From Chloroflexota bacterium (GTDB taxonomy: Bacteria; Chloroflexota; Dehalococcoidia; Lucifugimonadales; Lucifugimonadaceae), in assembly GCA_024275195.1 (NCBI GenBank), contig JAJRZP010000151.1:1-32278 (forward strand): 32,278 nt of DNA, in the 5' to 3' direction. Each line of letters opens with the position of its first letter. Within the stretch, counting starts at the first letter, position 1. Both the position numbers and the translations under genes were made by a program. Below the pieces are notes generated by a model. It was given only the letters and a program-made list of their open reading frames with translations. It did no database searches and was not told the DNA's origin. This document shows positions 8,460-17,139 of the stretch, piece by piece.

Positions 8460-9125
8460 CTACGTTTTACGCCCAATGAAAATTATGTGACGAATACCAC
8501 CTTTGCCACGGTGTGTTTGGACCTGACGTTTCTCGGAGCGAAATCCGTTGCGACGCATTCGTGACGTAAATCTTGGCTCATCACCCGCCGACCAGATGGC
8601 GACCCGGCCACCGTTTTTCAGAGCGCCACGAATCGCCTGAAGTCCGTAGTCGGTGTAAAGCCACGCATTGCGCTCATCGACCAGAGCCGACGGACCGTTG
8701 TCGACGTCGAGTATGATGGAGTCGTATTCGTTGCGAGCCCCGCGGATAACTTTCGAAACGTCGTTCTGCACCAGTTCGGTTCGCTTGTCGTTGAGCGGGT
8801 GATTTGCGAACGGTCCAAGTGGCCCTTTGTTCCACTCGATCACCTCTGGAACGAGTTCGACCTGCACTACCTTGCCATCTTTCGGGAGAAGATCGAGAGC
8901 CGACCGAAGCGTGTAGCCGAGTCCCAGCCCGCCGATCATCACTCTGGCTCCGGGTTTTAGTTTGTTGCAAACGACCCGCGCCAACTCGACTTCGGAGTGG
9001 TGCATTCGAGTCGACATCAAAGGCAGGTCATCTGCCTTGATTATGTACTCACCATCATGTTCGACCAGTTCGAGACGAGTACCGTCGGGCGACACGGCCT
9101 CGCCGATTGTGATCCAGGGTTTCAT
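8460..9125 (-). CDS. Spermidine synthase-like SAM-binding protein
   Basis: This 221-residue Rossmann-fold protein resembles the polyamine aminopropyltransferase (spermidine/spermine synthase) superfamily. Visible motifs are VMIGGLGLGYT (nucleotide-binding glycines), VVQVELVPEVIEWN (acidic end of strand 2), ELVQNDVSKVI, and SIILDVDNGPSALV, which occupies the place of the catalytic Asp motif. The family normally transfers aminopropyl from decarboxylated SAM or, in many homologues, methylates an unknown substrate. At 221 residues it is shorter than true spermidine synthases and lacks their N-terminal beta domain, so a methyltransferase-like role is as likely. It starts at ATG 9125 and stops with TAG. 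The 65 bases to the DsbA-like gene hold no visible gene. Confidence 0.82.
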   Translation of the reverse strand: MKPWITIGEAVSPDGTRLELVEHDGEYIIKADDLPLMSTRMHHSEVELARVVCNKLKPGARVMIGGLGLGYTLRSALDLLPKDGKVVQVELVPEVIEWNKGPLGPFANHPLNDKRTELVQNDVSKVIRGARNEYDSIILDVDNGPSALVDERNAWLYTDYGLQAIRGALKNGGRVAIWSAGDEPRFTSRMRRNGFRSEKRQVQTHRGKGGIRHIIFIGRKT

Positions 9126-9333
9126 GTGCCTAAGTGTAGAGGACGCAACGTTCGTTTCGAGCAGAAATTACTGCCGAGTTCCAGAGAGTGGGTTGGAAGG
9201 AATCTCTAATGTATGACGTAGCCGGTTAAGGCGACCGGGTCGGAATAGTCAACCAGACTGACCGCTGACTTCTGATGACTAATTTTGACTCATCCGAACA
9301 CTCTCCCGCTGGTGAACGATTCACTCGGAAGCG

Positions 9334-10902
9334 CTAACCCGGGTAGTCGGGCTCTTCGAACGGGTAGAGTGGAACTCGACGGTTCTTGAACTCGAATGTA
9401 TCGAGATCGGCAGAGGTGACGCCAGGACTGTTGACGATGATGATCTCGGCAGCGACAGGCTAGTACGCAGGTCGCGGCGAGCTTACGCCCTTCGCGACAA
9501 CAACCCGATAGTCTTCCGGCCGTATGCCCATCGAGTACATCTGCTCACGAGCCGTGTTTCCGCTCCGCACCGACGTGAGCAAGATAGTCATACCATCGAC
9601 CGTGTTAAACAGCACTCGCTTGCCATCGTTGTAGAAGCGAAAGCCGCCGTGGGTTGGGCGAGTCTCCTCGTAGGGACCGTCGTGGATTACCGAGACTGTG
9701 CCAACTACATGGATCGGCTCGCCGTGCATATCGTCGGTTTTGCCACCCACGTCGATGGCAATCTCGGCACCGATGCCTGCTGTAACGCATGCCTCGACCG
9801 CCTCGGGGTCGTAGAGGGTCTGAAGGAATCCTGTCACACCCATCTCTTTTGCCACTTTCAGGATGTGGGTCGAATCGGCCGATGAGCCACCACCGATATT
9901 GTCGCCAACATCCATGAGTACGATCGGCCCGAGGTGTGAATGATCTGAAGGTTCGGCCTCTGCCAGCGCAGTACCGTCGCTTGGTACGTAGTTTTCAACG
10001 CCTTCCGGTTTCGGCCCGACGTATCGTTCTTCTGCCTGCCTCAGGGCATCGGCGATGCTTGCAACTGGCTTGTTGAGATCGACTCGCCTAAGCCATGCCT
10101 TTGCCGCCATGTCTTTCGCAGTTTTCTCAGCAAGTTCGGCATCCCCGTCGGTGATCGCTATCCACGACATGCCCATCTCATCGACGTCGGCGTACGGATA
10201 GCCTTCGGCAATCGAGGTGTCGAGGACGTTCGGGATTTCGTTCGCCTCAACACATTCATCGACAAGGCTCTTCATTGGCTCTTGCCCGGTGAACTGCTTG
10301 ACGATGTTGACCAGCATCGGAGGCATCTCGATGAATTGAACCGGATGGATCTCACCTTTCACCGTGCGATAGATCAACTCCGCAGTCTTGCGGGCACGTT
10401 GCTTGGCATCGAGATGTGGGCAGGTCCTCCAGACAATGCAGACATCGGTGTTGGCGACGGTGTCTTTAGAGATATTGGCGTGCATATCGAGCGTTACACC
10501 AACGGGAACATCTGGCCCTACGATATCTCTGACAACGCGGGTGAATTCGGCATCCATGTCCGGGTATTCCTCGGATACGGCCGCACCGTGATTGCTGATC
10601 AGAACTCCATCCCACGGCCCTTGATCTCGAAGCATCTGGTGCATTTCGCCGGAGAGACGGTCGTAGGCGTCCTTTGTGATCGTGCCAATCGGACCGGTAT
10701 TCGCGTACATCAGCGGTACTGCCTCGAAACCCAGTTCTTCGGCACCCTGAAGATAACCTGAGATTGTGTACTGGGATTCGGCGTATTCGTCGACCATTTC
10801 CTGCCCGCGGAGAATGTGCGCATTCTCGAACTGCTCGTAGGTTGCCGGAACCTTCGAAAACGTGTTTGTCTCATGCGAAATGCCGAGAATAGCGAATCTC
10901 AT
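9334..10902 (-). CDS. M81-family metallopeptidase (MlrC-like), interrupted by an in-frame TAG near the C-terminus
   Basis: This is an MlrC-type zinc metallopeptidase, a family known from microcystin degradation but widespread with unknown substrates. The N-terminus is MRFAILGISHETNTFSKV; ISNHGAAV, TLDMHANIS and the LMDVGDNIGGGSSADSTH block are family hallmarks. GGAG seven bases before ATG 10902 supports that start over ATG 10914. The frame reads to RVVVAKGVSSPRPAY and meets TAG at codon 481 (9460-9462). The same frame then continues for 41 codons (PVAAEIIIVNSPGVTSADL, RRVPLYPFEEP), which is the ordinary family C-terminus, ending at TAG 9334-9336. The amber probably replaces Glu (GAG). Without readthrough the product is 480 residues and lacks the tail. 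It follows the GNAT gene after 37 bases. Confidence 0.88.
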
Positions 10903-10939
10903 CGTGGTCTCCATACTGAGTTGGGCGAGTCGTGAACTG

Positions 10940-11734
10940 TTAGCTATCTGCCGGTCGAGATAATACCTCGACCCAGGTGGGTTTGAATCCCGCAGTGAGG
11001 GCAGTTCTCATCGAAGGGATGTTGGATGCGGACGTTCCGTAGTACGGAAGTTTGCCTTCGTTGAGAACCGCCTCGGCAACGGCTGTTGTCAGGGCGGGCG
11101 CGATTCCACGTCCCTGATGTTCAGGCGTAACGTCGATACCGAGTTGCCACATGAAGGGCGAGTCGGCGGAGGCGCCACATACACCGACTATTTCACCCTC
11201 TTGTTCGGCGATTGCGGCGATCATGGTTGGGCGAGCTGTTTCAGTTGGGACTTTGTAGATCGCATTGTGCCAGCGGGCGCGTTGGCCGATAGCGTCGGCA
11301 CCTTCCTGACCGACCACTCTGACGCTGTATCCAGCGGGTGCCTCAACCTGCGTAAGCGTGCTGTGGGAGACAGCGAACCGTGGAAACGGCCCGTAGAGCA
11401 ACAGGCCTTCAGGGCGTACGAGGTCGGCCATTCGCCCCATGCGGTCGGGCATAAACAGTTCGTCTCGGGTTGTCTTCGGTTTTGGCTTGAAAACTTCTTC
11501 AGCCCACGCCAGATGCTGCTCGTCAACACAGACGACTCCGCCAAAGCCGAGGGATGCAATGCCGATTTTTCCGGGATGGGGATCGAACAGTCTGTGTGCC
11601 GCGTTTTTATGGGCTTCGGGGTCTCTGACCGAGATGTGAACCCGTCCGTCGGTGAGATCGGATGAAGCGCACGACAACTCGGCGCAGAGCATTTCTACAA
11701 CCGTGTCTCGAATGTCCTGCAGAGTCTCGATCAT
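10940..11734 (-). CDS. GNAT-family N-acetyltransferase
   Basis: This 264-residue protein has a C-terminal GNAT domain. MWQLGIDVTPEHQGRGIAPA holds motif A, the acetyl-CoA pyrophosphate loop Q-G-R-G-I-A, at about residues 200-217. It is followed by YYGTSASNIPSMRTALTAGF, the motif B region in which a second helix and strand shape the substrate pocket. The N-terminal 120 residues are not a recognised domain but look like the extension seen in duplicated GNAT proteins that have lost the first active site. The acceptor is unknown. It lies between the amidase (62 bases upstream) and the M81 peptidase (37 bases downstream) on one strand, so an operon role in handling amide or amino compounds is plausible. 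Starts at ATG 11734, stops with TAA. Confidence 0.85.
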   Translation of the reverse strand: MIETLQDIRDTVVEMLCAELSCASSDLTDGRVHISVRDPEAHKNAAHRLFDPHPGKIGIASLGFGGVVCVDEQHLAWAEEVFKPKPKTTRDELFMPDRMGRMADLVRPEGLLLYGPFPRFAVSHSTLTQVEAPAGYSVRVVGQEGADAIGQRARWHNAIYKVPTETARPTMIAAIAEQEGEIVGVCGASADSPFMWQLGIDVTPEHQGRGIAPALTTAVAEAVLNEGKLPYYGTSASNIPSMRTALTAGFKPTWVEVLSRPADS

Positions 11735-11796
11735 TGTCCTGACAGCCCCTTAATTCTCCGTCAACTCTGGCATCGCGGGATCACGCAATCATACCG

Positions 11797-13197
11797 TTAT
11801 GAACAATTCGGTGGGCTGAGAGTACTCCAGTCGGTGGTTTCATCGTAGGTGTGGGCGAGTTGGAGCAGCGATTGATCGGTGTGTAGATCACCAGTGAGCA
11901 TCGCACCAACTGGAATGCCAGCGTCGCCGAATCCTGCCGGAAGGCTTATTGAAGGATGCCCTGTGATGTTGAACGGTGCCGTGTAGCAGGCATTGATCCC
12001 GCGCGAGTGCTCGCCGGGTCGACGCGATCTCTCGGCTGTGGCGAAAGGCGAAGTAGGGGTGGCGATGGCCTTGAGACTCTGATCCGAGAGGATATGCGAG
12101 AAGTAGTTTTTGAACGCACGCCCAACTTCACCGGCGTTGAGCAGATCGTTCGCCGAAAGAAACGCTCCCTGCAACAGGTAAACACGGGTGATTGGCCCAT
12201 AGGCGTTCCAGCTTGACCTGAGGGATTTCTGGTGACGCTGATATGCCTCAGAGTTGAGGACGAGGAAGTTGGCAGCGCGAGCTTCCGCCATTCCGCGCAG
12301 ATCGATATCGACGAGTTCACAACCGAGTGATTCGAGTGTCTTCAGGAACGAATCGAATACATCGACTACTTCTGACTCGTTCGGAGCCGACGCGATGAAA
12401 TCACGCGGTATGCCAATGCGCCAACCCCGGATATCTTCTTCGATGTTTGCCGCGTACTCAGGTACATCACCGGGCCAACTCATGTCGTCTCCGGGTTCAT
12501 AGCCAACCATGGATTCGAGCATAATCGCTGTATCAAGCGCGGTTCTGCACAATGGCGAGATTTCACTATGGCTGTTGTGATCCATGCCAAGCCGACTCAC
12601 CAGACCGTGAGTTGGCTTGATGCTAAAAAGATTGTGTGCGCCAGACGGAAGGAGCGCACTCCCTCCGCCGTCGGTACCGATCGTTGCCGCTGCCATTCGG
12701 GCCGTTGTCACCGCTCCCGATCCGCTGCTCGAACCGACCGACATCCTGTCGGGATTCCAGGGATTCCATGGCGGAGGCATCAGATCGGCTTCCGATGGGC
12801 GTGACCAGCCGAACTCGTTGAGATTGGTCTTGCCGATGACGATGGCACCGGCCTTCCGCAGGCGGGCAACTGTGGCCGCATCTTCATCTGGGATCCAATT
12901 CTCAAGCAGGCGCGAGTTGTCAGTGGTTTTCAGGCCCGCAGTCGGGATAGAGTCTTTGACGCCCACCGTTGCACCTGCAAGTGGTCCTAATCGTTCACCG
13001 TTCGCTCGTGCCGTATCGATTGCTCGGGCCTGCTTCAACGCTCCTTCGGAATCGACGGTGATGAACGAATTGAGCCGGGGATTCAGCCCAATGATTACGT
13101 CGAGGTGTGCCTGAACCAGTTCGACAGCGGTTATCTCACCTTCCCGCAACAGTCGTATCTGCTGCGAAAGCGTGAGCAGGTGAGGTGAGCCGATCAA
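11797..13197 (-). CDS. Amidase (amidase signature family)
   Basis: This Ser-cisSer-Lys hydrolase of 466 residues has VGVKDSI with the catalytic Lys81, the glycine/serine-rich VGSSSGSGA with the bridging Ser, and IGTDGGGSALLPSG with the nucleophile Ser180. The usual text at that site is GTDTGGS-I-R-P; here it is GGGS-A-L-L-P, so the oxyanion neighbourhood is slightly divergent. The family hydrolyses diverse carboxamides, and some members are GatA or AtzE subunits. The start is TTG 13197, preceded by GAGGGG at five bases. It overlaps the stop of the small upstream gene as TTGA, implying translational coupling. That arrangement recalls GatC-GatA or AtzG-AtzE pairs. Stops with TAA. Confidence 0.92.
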   Translation of the reverse strand: MIGSPHLLTLSQQIRLLREGEITAVELVQAHLDVIIGLNPRLNSFITVDSEGALKQARAIDTARANGERLGPLAGATVGVKDSIPTAGLKTTDNSRLLENWIPDEDAATVARLRKAGAIVIGKTNLNEFGWSRPSEADLMPPPWNPWNPDRMSVGSSSGSGAVTTARMAAATIGTDGGGSALLPSGAHNLFSIKPTHGLVSRLGMDHNSHSEISPLCRTALDTAIMLESMVGYEPGDDMSWPGDVPEYAANIEEDIRGWRIGIPRDFIASAPNESEVVDVFDSFLKTLESLGCELVDIDLRGMAEARAANFLVLNSEAYQRHQKSLRSSWNAYGPITRVYLLQGAFLSANDLLNAGEVGRAFKNYFSHILSDQSLKAIATPTSPFATAERSRRPGEHSRGINACYTAPFNITGHPSISLPAGFGDAGIPVGAMLTGDLHTDQSLLQLAHTYDETTDWSTLSPPNCS

Positions 13198-13427
13198 TTC
13201 GACCCCTCACCAACAGGGTTAGGGCTTGAACTGCCCGTCCCATCAACCGTCCCTGACATCTTCGAAACATCGATCTCGCCATCAAATTCTCGAATAAGGC
13301 TTTCCATGAGATCGGCAGCAGTACGGACACCGACGAGCAGATCATTGAGTTGTTCAATGTCGTCACTTGAAACGGAGGCTAGTTGTGCGGCTCGGGCTGC
13401 GACCTGTTCGTTGTTTCGGTACTCCAT
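13194..13427 (-). CDS. Small AtzG/GatC-like protein, possible amidase partner
   Basis: This 77-residue protein starts at ATG 13427 (MEYRNNEQVAARAAQLASVS). The core SSDDIEQLNDLLVGVRTAADLMESL forms a probable helix pair similar in size and spacing to GatC and AtzG (DUF4089-like) proteins, which wrap around and stabilise amidase-signature enzymes. The tail is rich in Ser, Gly and Pro. Its TGA overlaps the TTG start of the amidase by four bases, so the two are translationally coupled. The family assignment is an inference from size, helix pattern and position; no signature motif proves it. Confidence 0.6.
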   Translation of the reverse strand: MEYRNNEQVAARAAQLASVSSDDIEQLNDLLVGVRTAADLMESLIREFDGEIDVSKMSGTVDGTGSSSPNPVGEGSN

Positions 13428-13621
13428 GCCTGTGCGAGCCTTTCGTCGTGTTGCTTTTGGCGACCGGGTATTCTCATTCTGGCAGGGAATACTACTCTGA
13501 GATAGCAGAACGGTGACGTACTGGACGAATCGATCTGGTGCGGGGCGTACCATGTCGCCGAACATCCGGTTCAAATTACGAGTCTTACCGACCGATCCCT
13601 CCGAGATTTTACGGTGGACAT

Positions 13622-13626
13622 AGGAG
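13622..13626 (+). promoter_or_regulatory. Ribosome binding site deciding the TTG start of the gamma-glutamyltransferase
   Basis: AGGAG lies seven bases before TTG 13634. The open frame reaches back to 13538, but that part does not resemble the family and has no such site. Confidence 0.65.
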
Positions 13627-13633
13627 TACCAGT

Positions 13634-15343
13634 TTGCAAATAAGTTCGTCGGCCGTTGGACATCAGGAGATTTCTGCTCGATCAGGGATGGTAGTCGCAC
13701 AGCATCGTACGGCTGCCGTGATTGGTGTCGAGGTGTTGCAGCGCGGTGGCAACGCAGTAGATGCGGCGATAACGACAGCATTTGCGAGTGGTGTTCTCCT
13801 GCCAATATGGAACGGCATTGGTGGAGGCGGTGTGATGACGGTTCATCTCGATGGCGACAAGAATGGCAGCACTGGCGGAACAGTTGATTTTGGGATGCAG
13901 ACCCCGGGTCTGGCACACGCCGACATGTACGAGCTGGAAGCCGAGAATGAGATGCAGGGACCGTCACGTAGATTTTCATGGGCCAAAGTTAAGAATAACG
14001 CCAACACTGAGGGCTACACATCGATAGCCATTCCGGGCACGGTCGCCGGTCTTACGACATCTCTGGAGAAGTGGGGGACCATCGATCTTGATCAGGCAGT
14101 AGCCCCGGCAGTGAAGCTGGCGCGGGAAGGATTCCCGCTTTCAAGGACGACCGCGCTCGCGATGGCCGAGAGGCACGAACTCCTGTCTAGATTTACGCCG
14201 ACCGCCGATGTGTATCTCGACGATGGTTCTCCGCTCGCGCCCGGCGCACACTTCGTTCAATCTGAACACGCCGATACATTGGAGCGATTGGGTCGAATCG
14301 GCGCATCTGATATGTACGGTGGTGAGACCGGTGCGAGGATCGCCGCGGATGTAGAGAAGAACGGCGGGTATCTGAGGCTCTCAGACCTCGAGCAGTATCG
14401 ACCGATCGTGCACGATCAGCCGTTGACTGGCAGTTACAGAGGGCTTGGAGTATCGGGAGTGACCGGGCCGTGTGCGGGTCCGACCGTGATCGAAATCCTA
14501 AATATCCTTGACCTATTCGATCTGGCCGGGATGGGGCACGGAACGGCCGATCTCCTGCACACGTTGATCGAAGCGGTGAAGCTTGCGGCTGTGGACAGGT
14601 TCAGCTTCATGGGTGATCCGGCGGTGTATGGATTTCCGATCGAGGTTCTTGCAGAACCAGAGTACGCAAGGAGTCGGGCCAGCGAGATCGATTCAACCAC
14701 AGCATGTGAATTTCTCGCTGGAGATCCTTGGTCGTTTGCCGGTGTAGACAGGCCTTCGAACTTTCCTGCTCCCGCAGGCGTGGCTCCCGACAACGGAACG
14801 ACATCGCTCACGACTGCCGACAGGCAGGGCAACATGGTCGCACTGACTCAGACCAATCTCGCTTTTAGCGGTGTCGTAAATCCGGGTGTCGGCGTGATGA
14901 TGAACAACGCGATGGGCTGGTCGGCTCCAATGCCCGGCACTGTCAATTCGATTGCGCCATTTTCACGTGCGTTGAACAACATGACTCCACTGGTGTTGCA
15001 CGAAGATGGCCGGGCTGTGATGGCGATCGGTGGTTCGGGTGGGCGGCGTATCTGGCCAGCTGTTGTTCAGGCGATCGTGAACAGGGTGGATTTTAAGATG
15101 GGACTGCAGGAGGCAATCGAACAACCTCGAATTCATGTCGAGTCAGATGATCCTGTCGTTGACCCAAGATTCGGCGATGATGTGCTGGCAGAGTTAAGTC
15201 GGAGAGGACACAAATATTCGCTTCCTCCTAGAGAATTTACGCTCTGGCCATTCTCGGAACCGAACGGAATAACGTCAGAATGCGGCGTGCTGAAGAGCGG
15301 AATTAGTCCGCAAATGAAACCTACGTACGCTGCGGGATTCTGA
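13634..15343 (+). CDS. Gamma-glutamyltransferase / Ntn hydrolase
   Basis: This self-cleaving N-terminal nucleophile hydrolase transfers or hydrolyses gamma-glutamyl groups, usually outside the cytoplasm. Numbered from TTG 13634 (569 residues), the N-terminal half has ARSGMVVAQH, LQRGGNAVDAA and the NGIGGGGVM substrate loop. The autoprocessing site is DNGTTSLTTADRQGN, with the predicted nucleophile Thr389. The more usual text is TTH; here it is TTS. The C-terminal half has NNMTPLVLHEDGRAVMAIGGSGG. No convincing signal peptide is seen (QISSSAVGHQEISARS), so it may be cytoplasmic. It diverges from the amidase block across about 206 bases that contain the shared promoter region. Stops with TGA. 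Confidence 0.93.
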   Translation: MQISSSAVGHQEISARSGMVVAQHRTAAVIGVEVLQRGGNAVDAAITTAFASGVLLPIWNGIGGGGVMTVHLDGDKNGSTGGTVDFGMQTPGLAHADMYELEAENEMQGPSRRFSWAKVKNNANTEGYTSIAIPGTVAGLTTSLEKWGTIDLDQAVAPAVKLAREGFPLSRTTALAMAERHELLSRFTPTADVYLDDGSPLAPGAHFVQSEHADTLERLGRIGASDMYGGETGARIAADVEKNGGYLRLSDLEQYRPIVHDQPLTGSYRGLGVSGVTGPCAGPTVIEILNILDLFDLAGMGHGTADLLHTLIEAVKLAAVDRFSFMGDPAVYGFPIEVLAEPEYARSRASEIDSTTACEFLAGDPWSFAGVDRPSNFPAPAGVAPDNGTTSLTTADRQGNMVALTQTNLAFSGVVNPGVGVMMNNAMGWSAPMPGTVNSIAPFSRALNNMTPLVLHEDGRAVMAIGGSGGRRIWPAVVQAIVNRVDFKMGLQEAIEQPRIHVESDDPVVDPRFGDDVLAELSRRGHKYSLPPREFTLWPFSEPNGITSECGVLKSGISPQMKPTYAAGF

Positions 15344-15537
15344 ATGGACTGAGCCACATATAGTCACTTCTGCCTGAGAGAAAAATCAAGGATGTGCTGA
15401 TATCGTCGAAGCATCGAGAAGGCAAATTCGTGGAGGTCTGCCATTTAGCGGTTGAGCTTCCCCGCTCCTGATCCCTCGACTGCCGCTCGGGACGCGAATG
15501 TGAATGACTGGTCGTGATTGTAGCTTGAAGGATGGTC

Positions 15538-16311
15538 ATGAGTAACGGAAAACTTGCAGGGAAGGTGGCACTCATTACGGGTGCTGGTTCGGGAATCGGG
15601 GCAGCAACCGCTCGGCTGATGGCAGCCGAAGGAGCTGCGGTGGCAGTAACGGGTATTCCTGAGGACGGAGTGATCGCAGTCGCGGCTGAGATAACGGCTT
15701 CAGGCGGTGCTGCCGTTGCAATTCCCACCGATGTCTCCATTGCGGAACAGGTAGAAGCGGCTATCGCCCAGACTGTCGAGGTGTTTGGGCGACTTGATAT
15801 TTTAGTTCCAAACGCTGGTATTCAGATGCACACCAGAGATCGGAACCTGCATGAGCTACCCGAAGAAGTGTGGGACCGTACTCATGACGTGAACTACAAA
15901 GGGCAGTATTTCACGTGTAAATACGGCCTGGCTCAGATGGTGAGGCAGGGTGAGGGTGGGGCAGTGATTATCGTGGTATCGGTCACGGCGTTGAGAGGTA
16001 CGACCCCGAACGTCTCATACTCGACAGGCAAGGCAGGCCTTGTGAACCTAGCGCGCCATATAGCCGTTCACTACGGAGATCAGGGCATACGTGCAAACAG
16101 CATTTGCCCCGGTGCACTCGAACTTACACCCGATCATGCCGATCTTCCCGACCCGGCAGGCCGAGAGGCTGCGATCGTGAAACGGGTTCCGTTGAACAGG
16201 CTTGGTACAGCGGAAGATATAGCCCCGTTCATCACGTTTCTGGCGTCTGATGATGCTTCGTACGCCACTGGCGCCAATTTTGTGATCGATGGTGGGCTGA
16301 CGATTACTTAG
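15538..16311 (+). CDS. SDR-family NAD(P)-dependent oxidoreductase
   Basis: This classical short-chain dehydrogenase has 257 residues from ATG 15538. TGAGSGIG (residues 14-21) is the cofactor-binding glycine motif, and PNAGIQM holds the structural NAG. The catalytic residues are Ser148 (VVSVTA), Tyr161 and Lys165 (SYSTGK). The C-terminus has the normal ICPGALELTPDHADLP and GANFVIDGGLTIT. The family interconverts alcohols and ketones. GAAGGA just upstream (15527-15532) fits ATG 15538 better than ATG 15532, which overlaps it. It lies 194 bases after the gamma-glutamyltransferase; that gap shows no gene. Converges with the ABC permease at 16339. Confidence 0.93.
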   Translation: MSNGKLAGKVALITGAGSGIGAATARLMAAEGAAVAVTGIPEDGVIAVAAEITASGGAAVAIPTDVSIAEQVEAAIAQTVEVFGRLDILVPNAGIQMHTRDRNLHELPEEVWDRTHDVNYKGQYFTCKYGLAQMVRQGEGGAVIIVVSVTALRGTTPNVSYSTGKAGLVNLARHIAVHYGDQGIRANSICPGALELTPDHADLPDPAGREAAIVKRVPLNRLGTAEDIAPFITFLASDDASYATGANFVIDGGLTIT

Positions 16312-16338
16312 GCGTAGTCACGTCAGTTCTTTCAACTA

Positions 16339-17139
16339 CTAATTCCGTATCCGTGATCGGAATGCCCACAGCGCCAACGACATGCTTACGAGACCGACTC
16401 CCAGTACCGCGGCGAGTCCAATGGCAAGCGTCTCCGTGTCCCATCCAGTTGAAATCAGTGAGCGCAGCGCATCCAGTAAATAGGTCACGGGGTTGTAGGT
16501 GGCGACAGTCGACATCCACCCGGTCATCGCTTCCTGAGGCAAAAAGACCGTGGTCAGGAATACGAACGGCAAGAACAACAAGAACGACGAATTTACCGCG
16601 GCGGGATTCCCGGTTTTTAGAGCGATCGCGTACGGGAACCCGGTGTAGACCAGCCCCCATAGCCCAGCTATCAGCACAAACACCACGATGCCCAGAGGTC
16701 CGGTTTCGAATCCCACGCCCAGAATGAACCCGAATATAAGCACAGGGATTGTCAGAGCGATAACCAGCACGAAATCGGCGACCATCAAACCAAGCAAAAG
16801 AGCAAGACGATTGACCGGCGTGAGAGTTAACCGATCAAAGTAGCCAGTTTGGATATCGGTAACGACGGTGACTGCACGAGAGATACCTGTAACTGCAAAT
16901 ATGATCGCCACGGGTAGCTGGAATTCTTTGTAGTCGAAACCGGGGACTACTTCCGCCGCGGTCTGCAACGCACCTATGGTGATTGCGAACCAGAAGACTG
17001 GAAAAATAAGTGCTGGAATAACGCCTTCGGAATCACGAGTTACCGACCGAAGTGCGCGAACCGCGATCGCCCTCGTGTCGGCGAAGAAGCCACCACGTTT
17101 CGCTCGAATTCGGCCCTGTACAGATGTTGTTGTTGTCAT
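16339..17139 (-). CDS. ABC-2 type transporter permease (DrrB-like)
   Basis: This membrane permease of 266 residues has about six hydrophobic segments: ALIFPVFWFAITIGAL, FQLPVAIIFAVTGISRAV, ADFVLVIALTIPVLIFGFI, IVVFVLIAGLWGLVY, SSFLLFLPFVFLTTVFLP and LAAVLGVGLVSMSLALWAF. The DIQTGYFDRLTLTPVNR stretch between helices is the coupling region characteristic of DrrB and other ABC-2 exporters. The basic N-terminus (RIRAKRGGF) sits on the cytoplasmic side. Its ATG overlaps the TGA of the ATPase gene (ATGA, 17136-17139), so the two are translationally coupled and form one exporter. Likely substrates are lipophilic compounds or drugs; not determinable here. Stops with TAG. Confidence 0.9.
   Translation of the reverse strand: MTTTTSVQGRIRAKRGGFFADTRAIAVRALRSVTRDSEGVIPALIFPVFWFAITIGALQTAAEVVPGFDYKEFQLPVAIIFAVTGISRAVTVVTDIQTGYFDRLTLTPVNRLALLLGLMVADFVLVIALTIPVLIFGFILGVGFETGPLGIVVFVLIAGLWGLVYTGFPYAIALKTGNPAAVNSSFLLFLPFVFLTTVFLPQEAMTGWMSTVATYNPVTYLLDALRSLISTGWDTETLAIGLAAVLGVGLVSMSLALWAFRSRIRN

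Noticed and set aside
13428-13979. Long N-terminal extension of the small amidase-partner gene, antisense to gamma-glutamyltransferase.
   Set aside because: The extension is antisense to a well-supported gene, of random composition, and not needed for the ATG at 13427.
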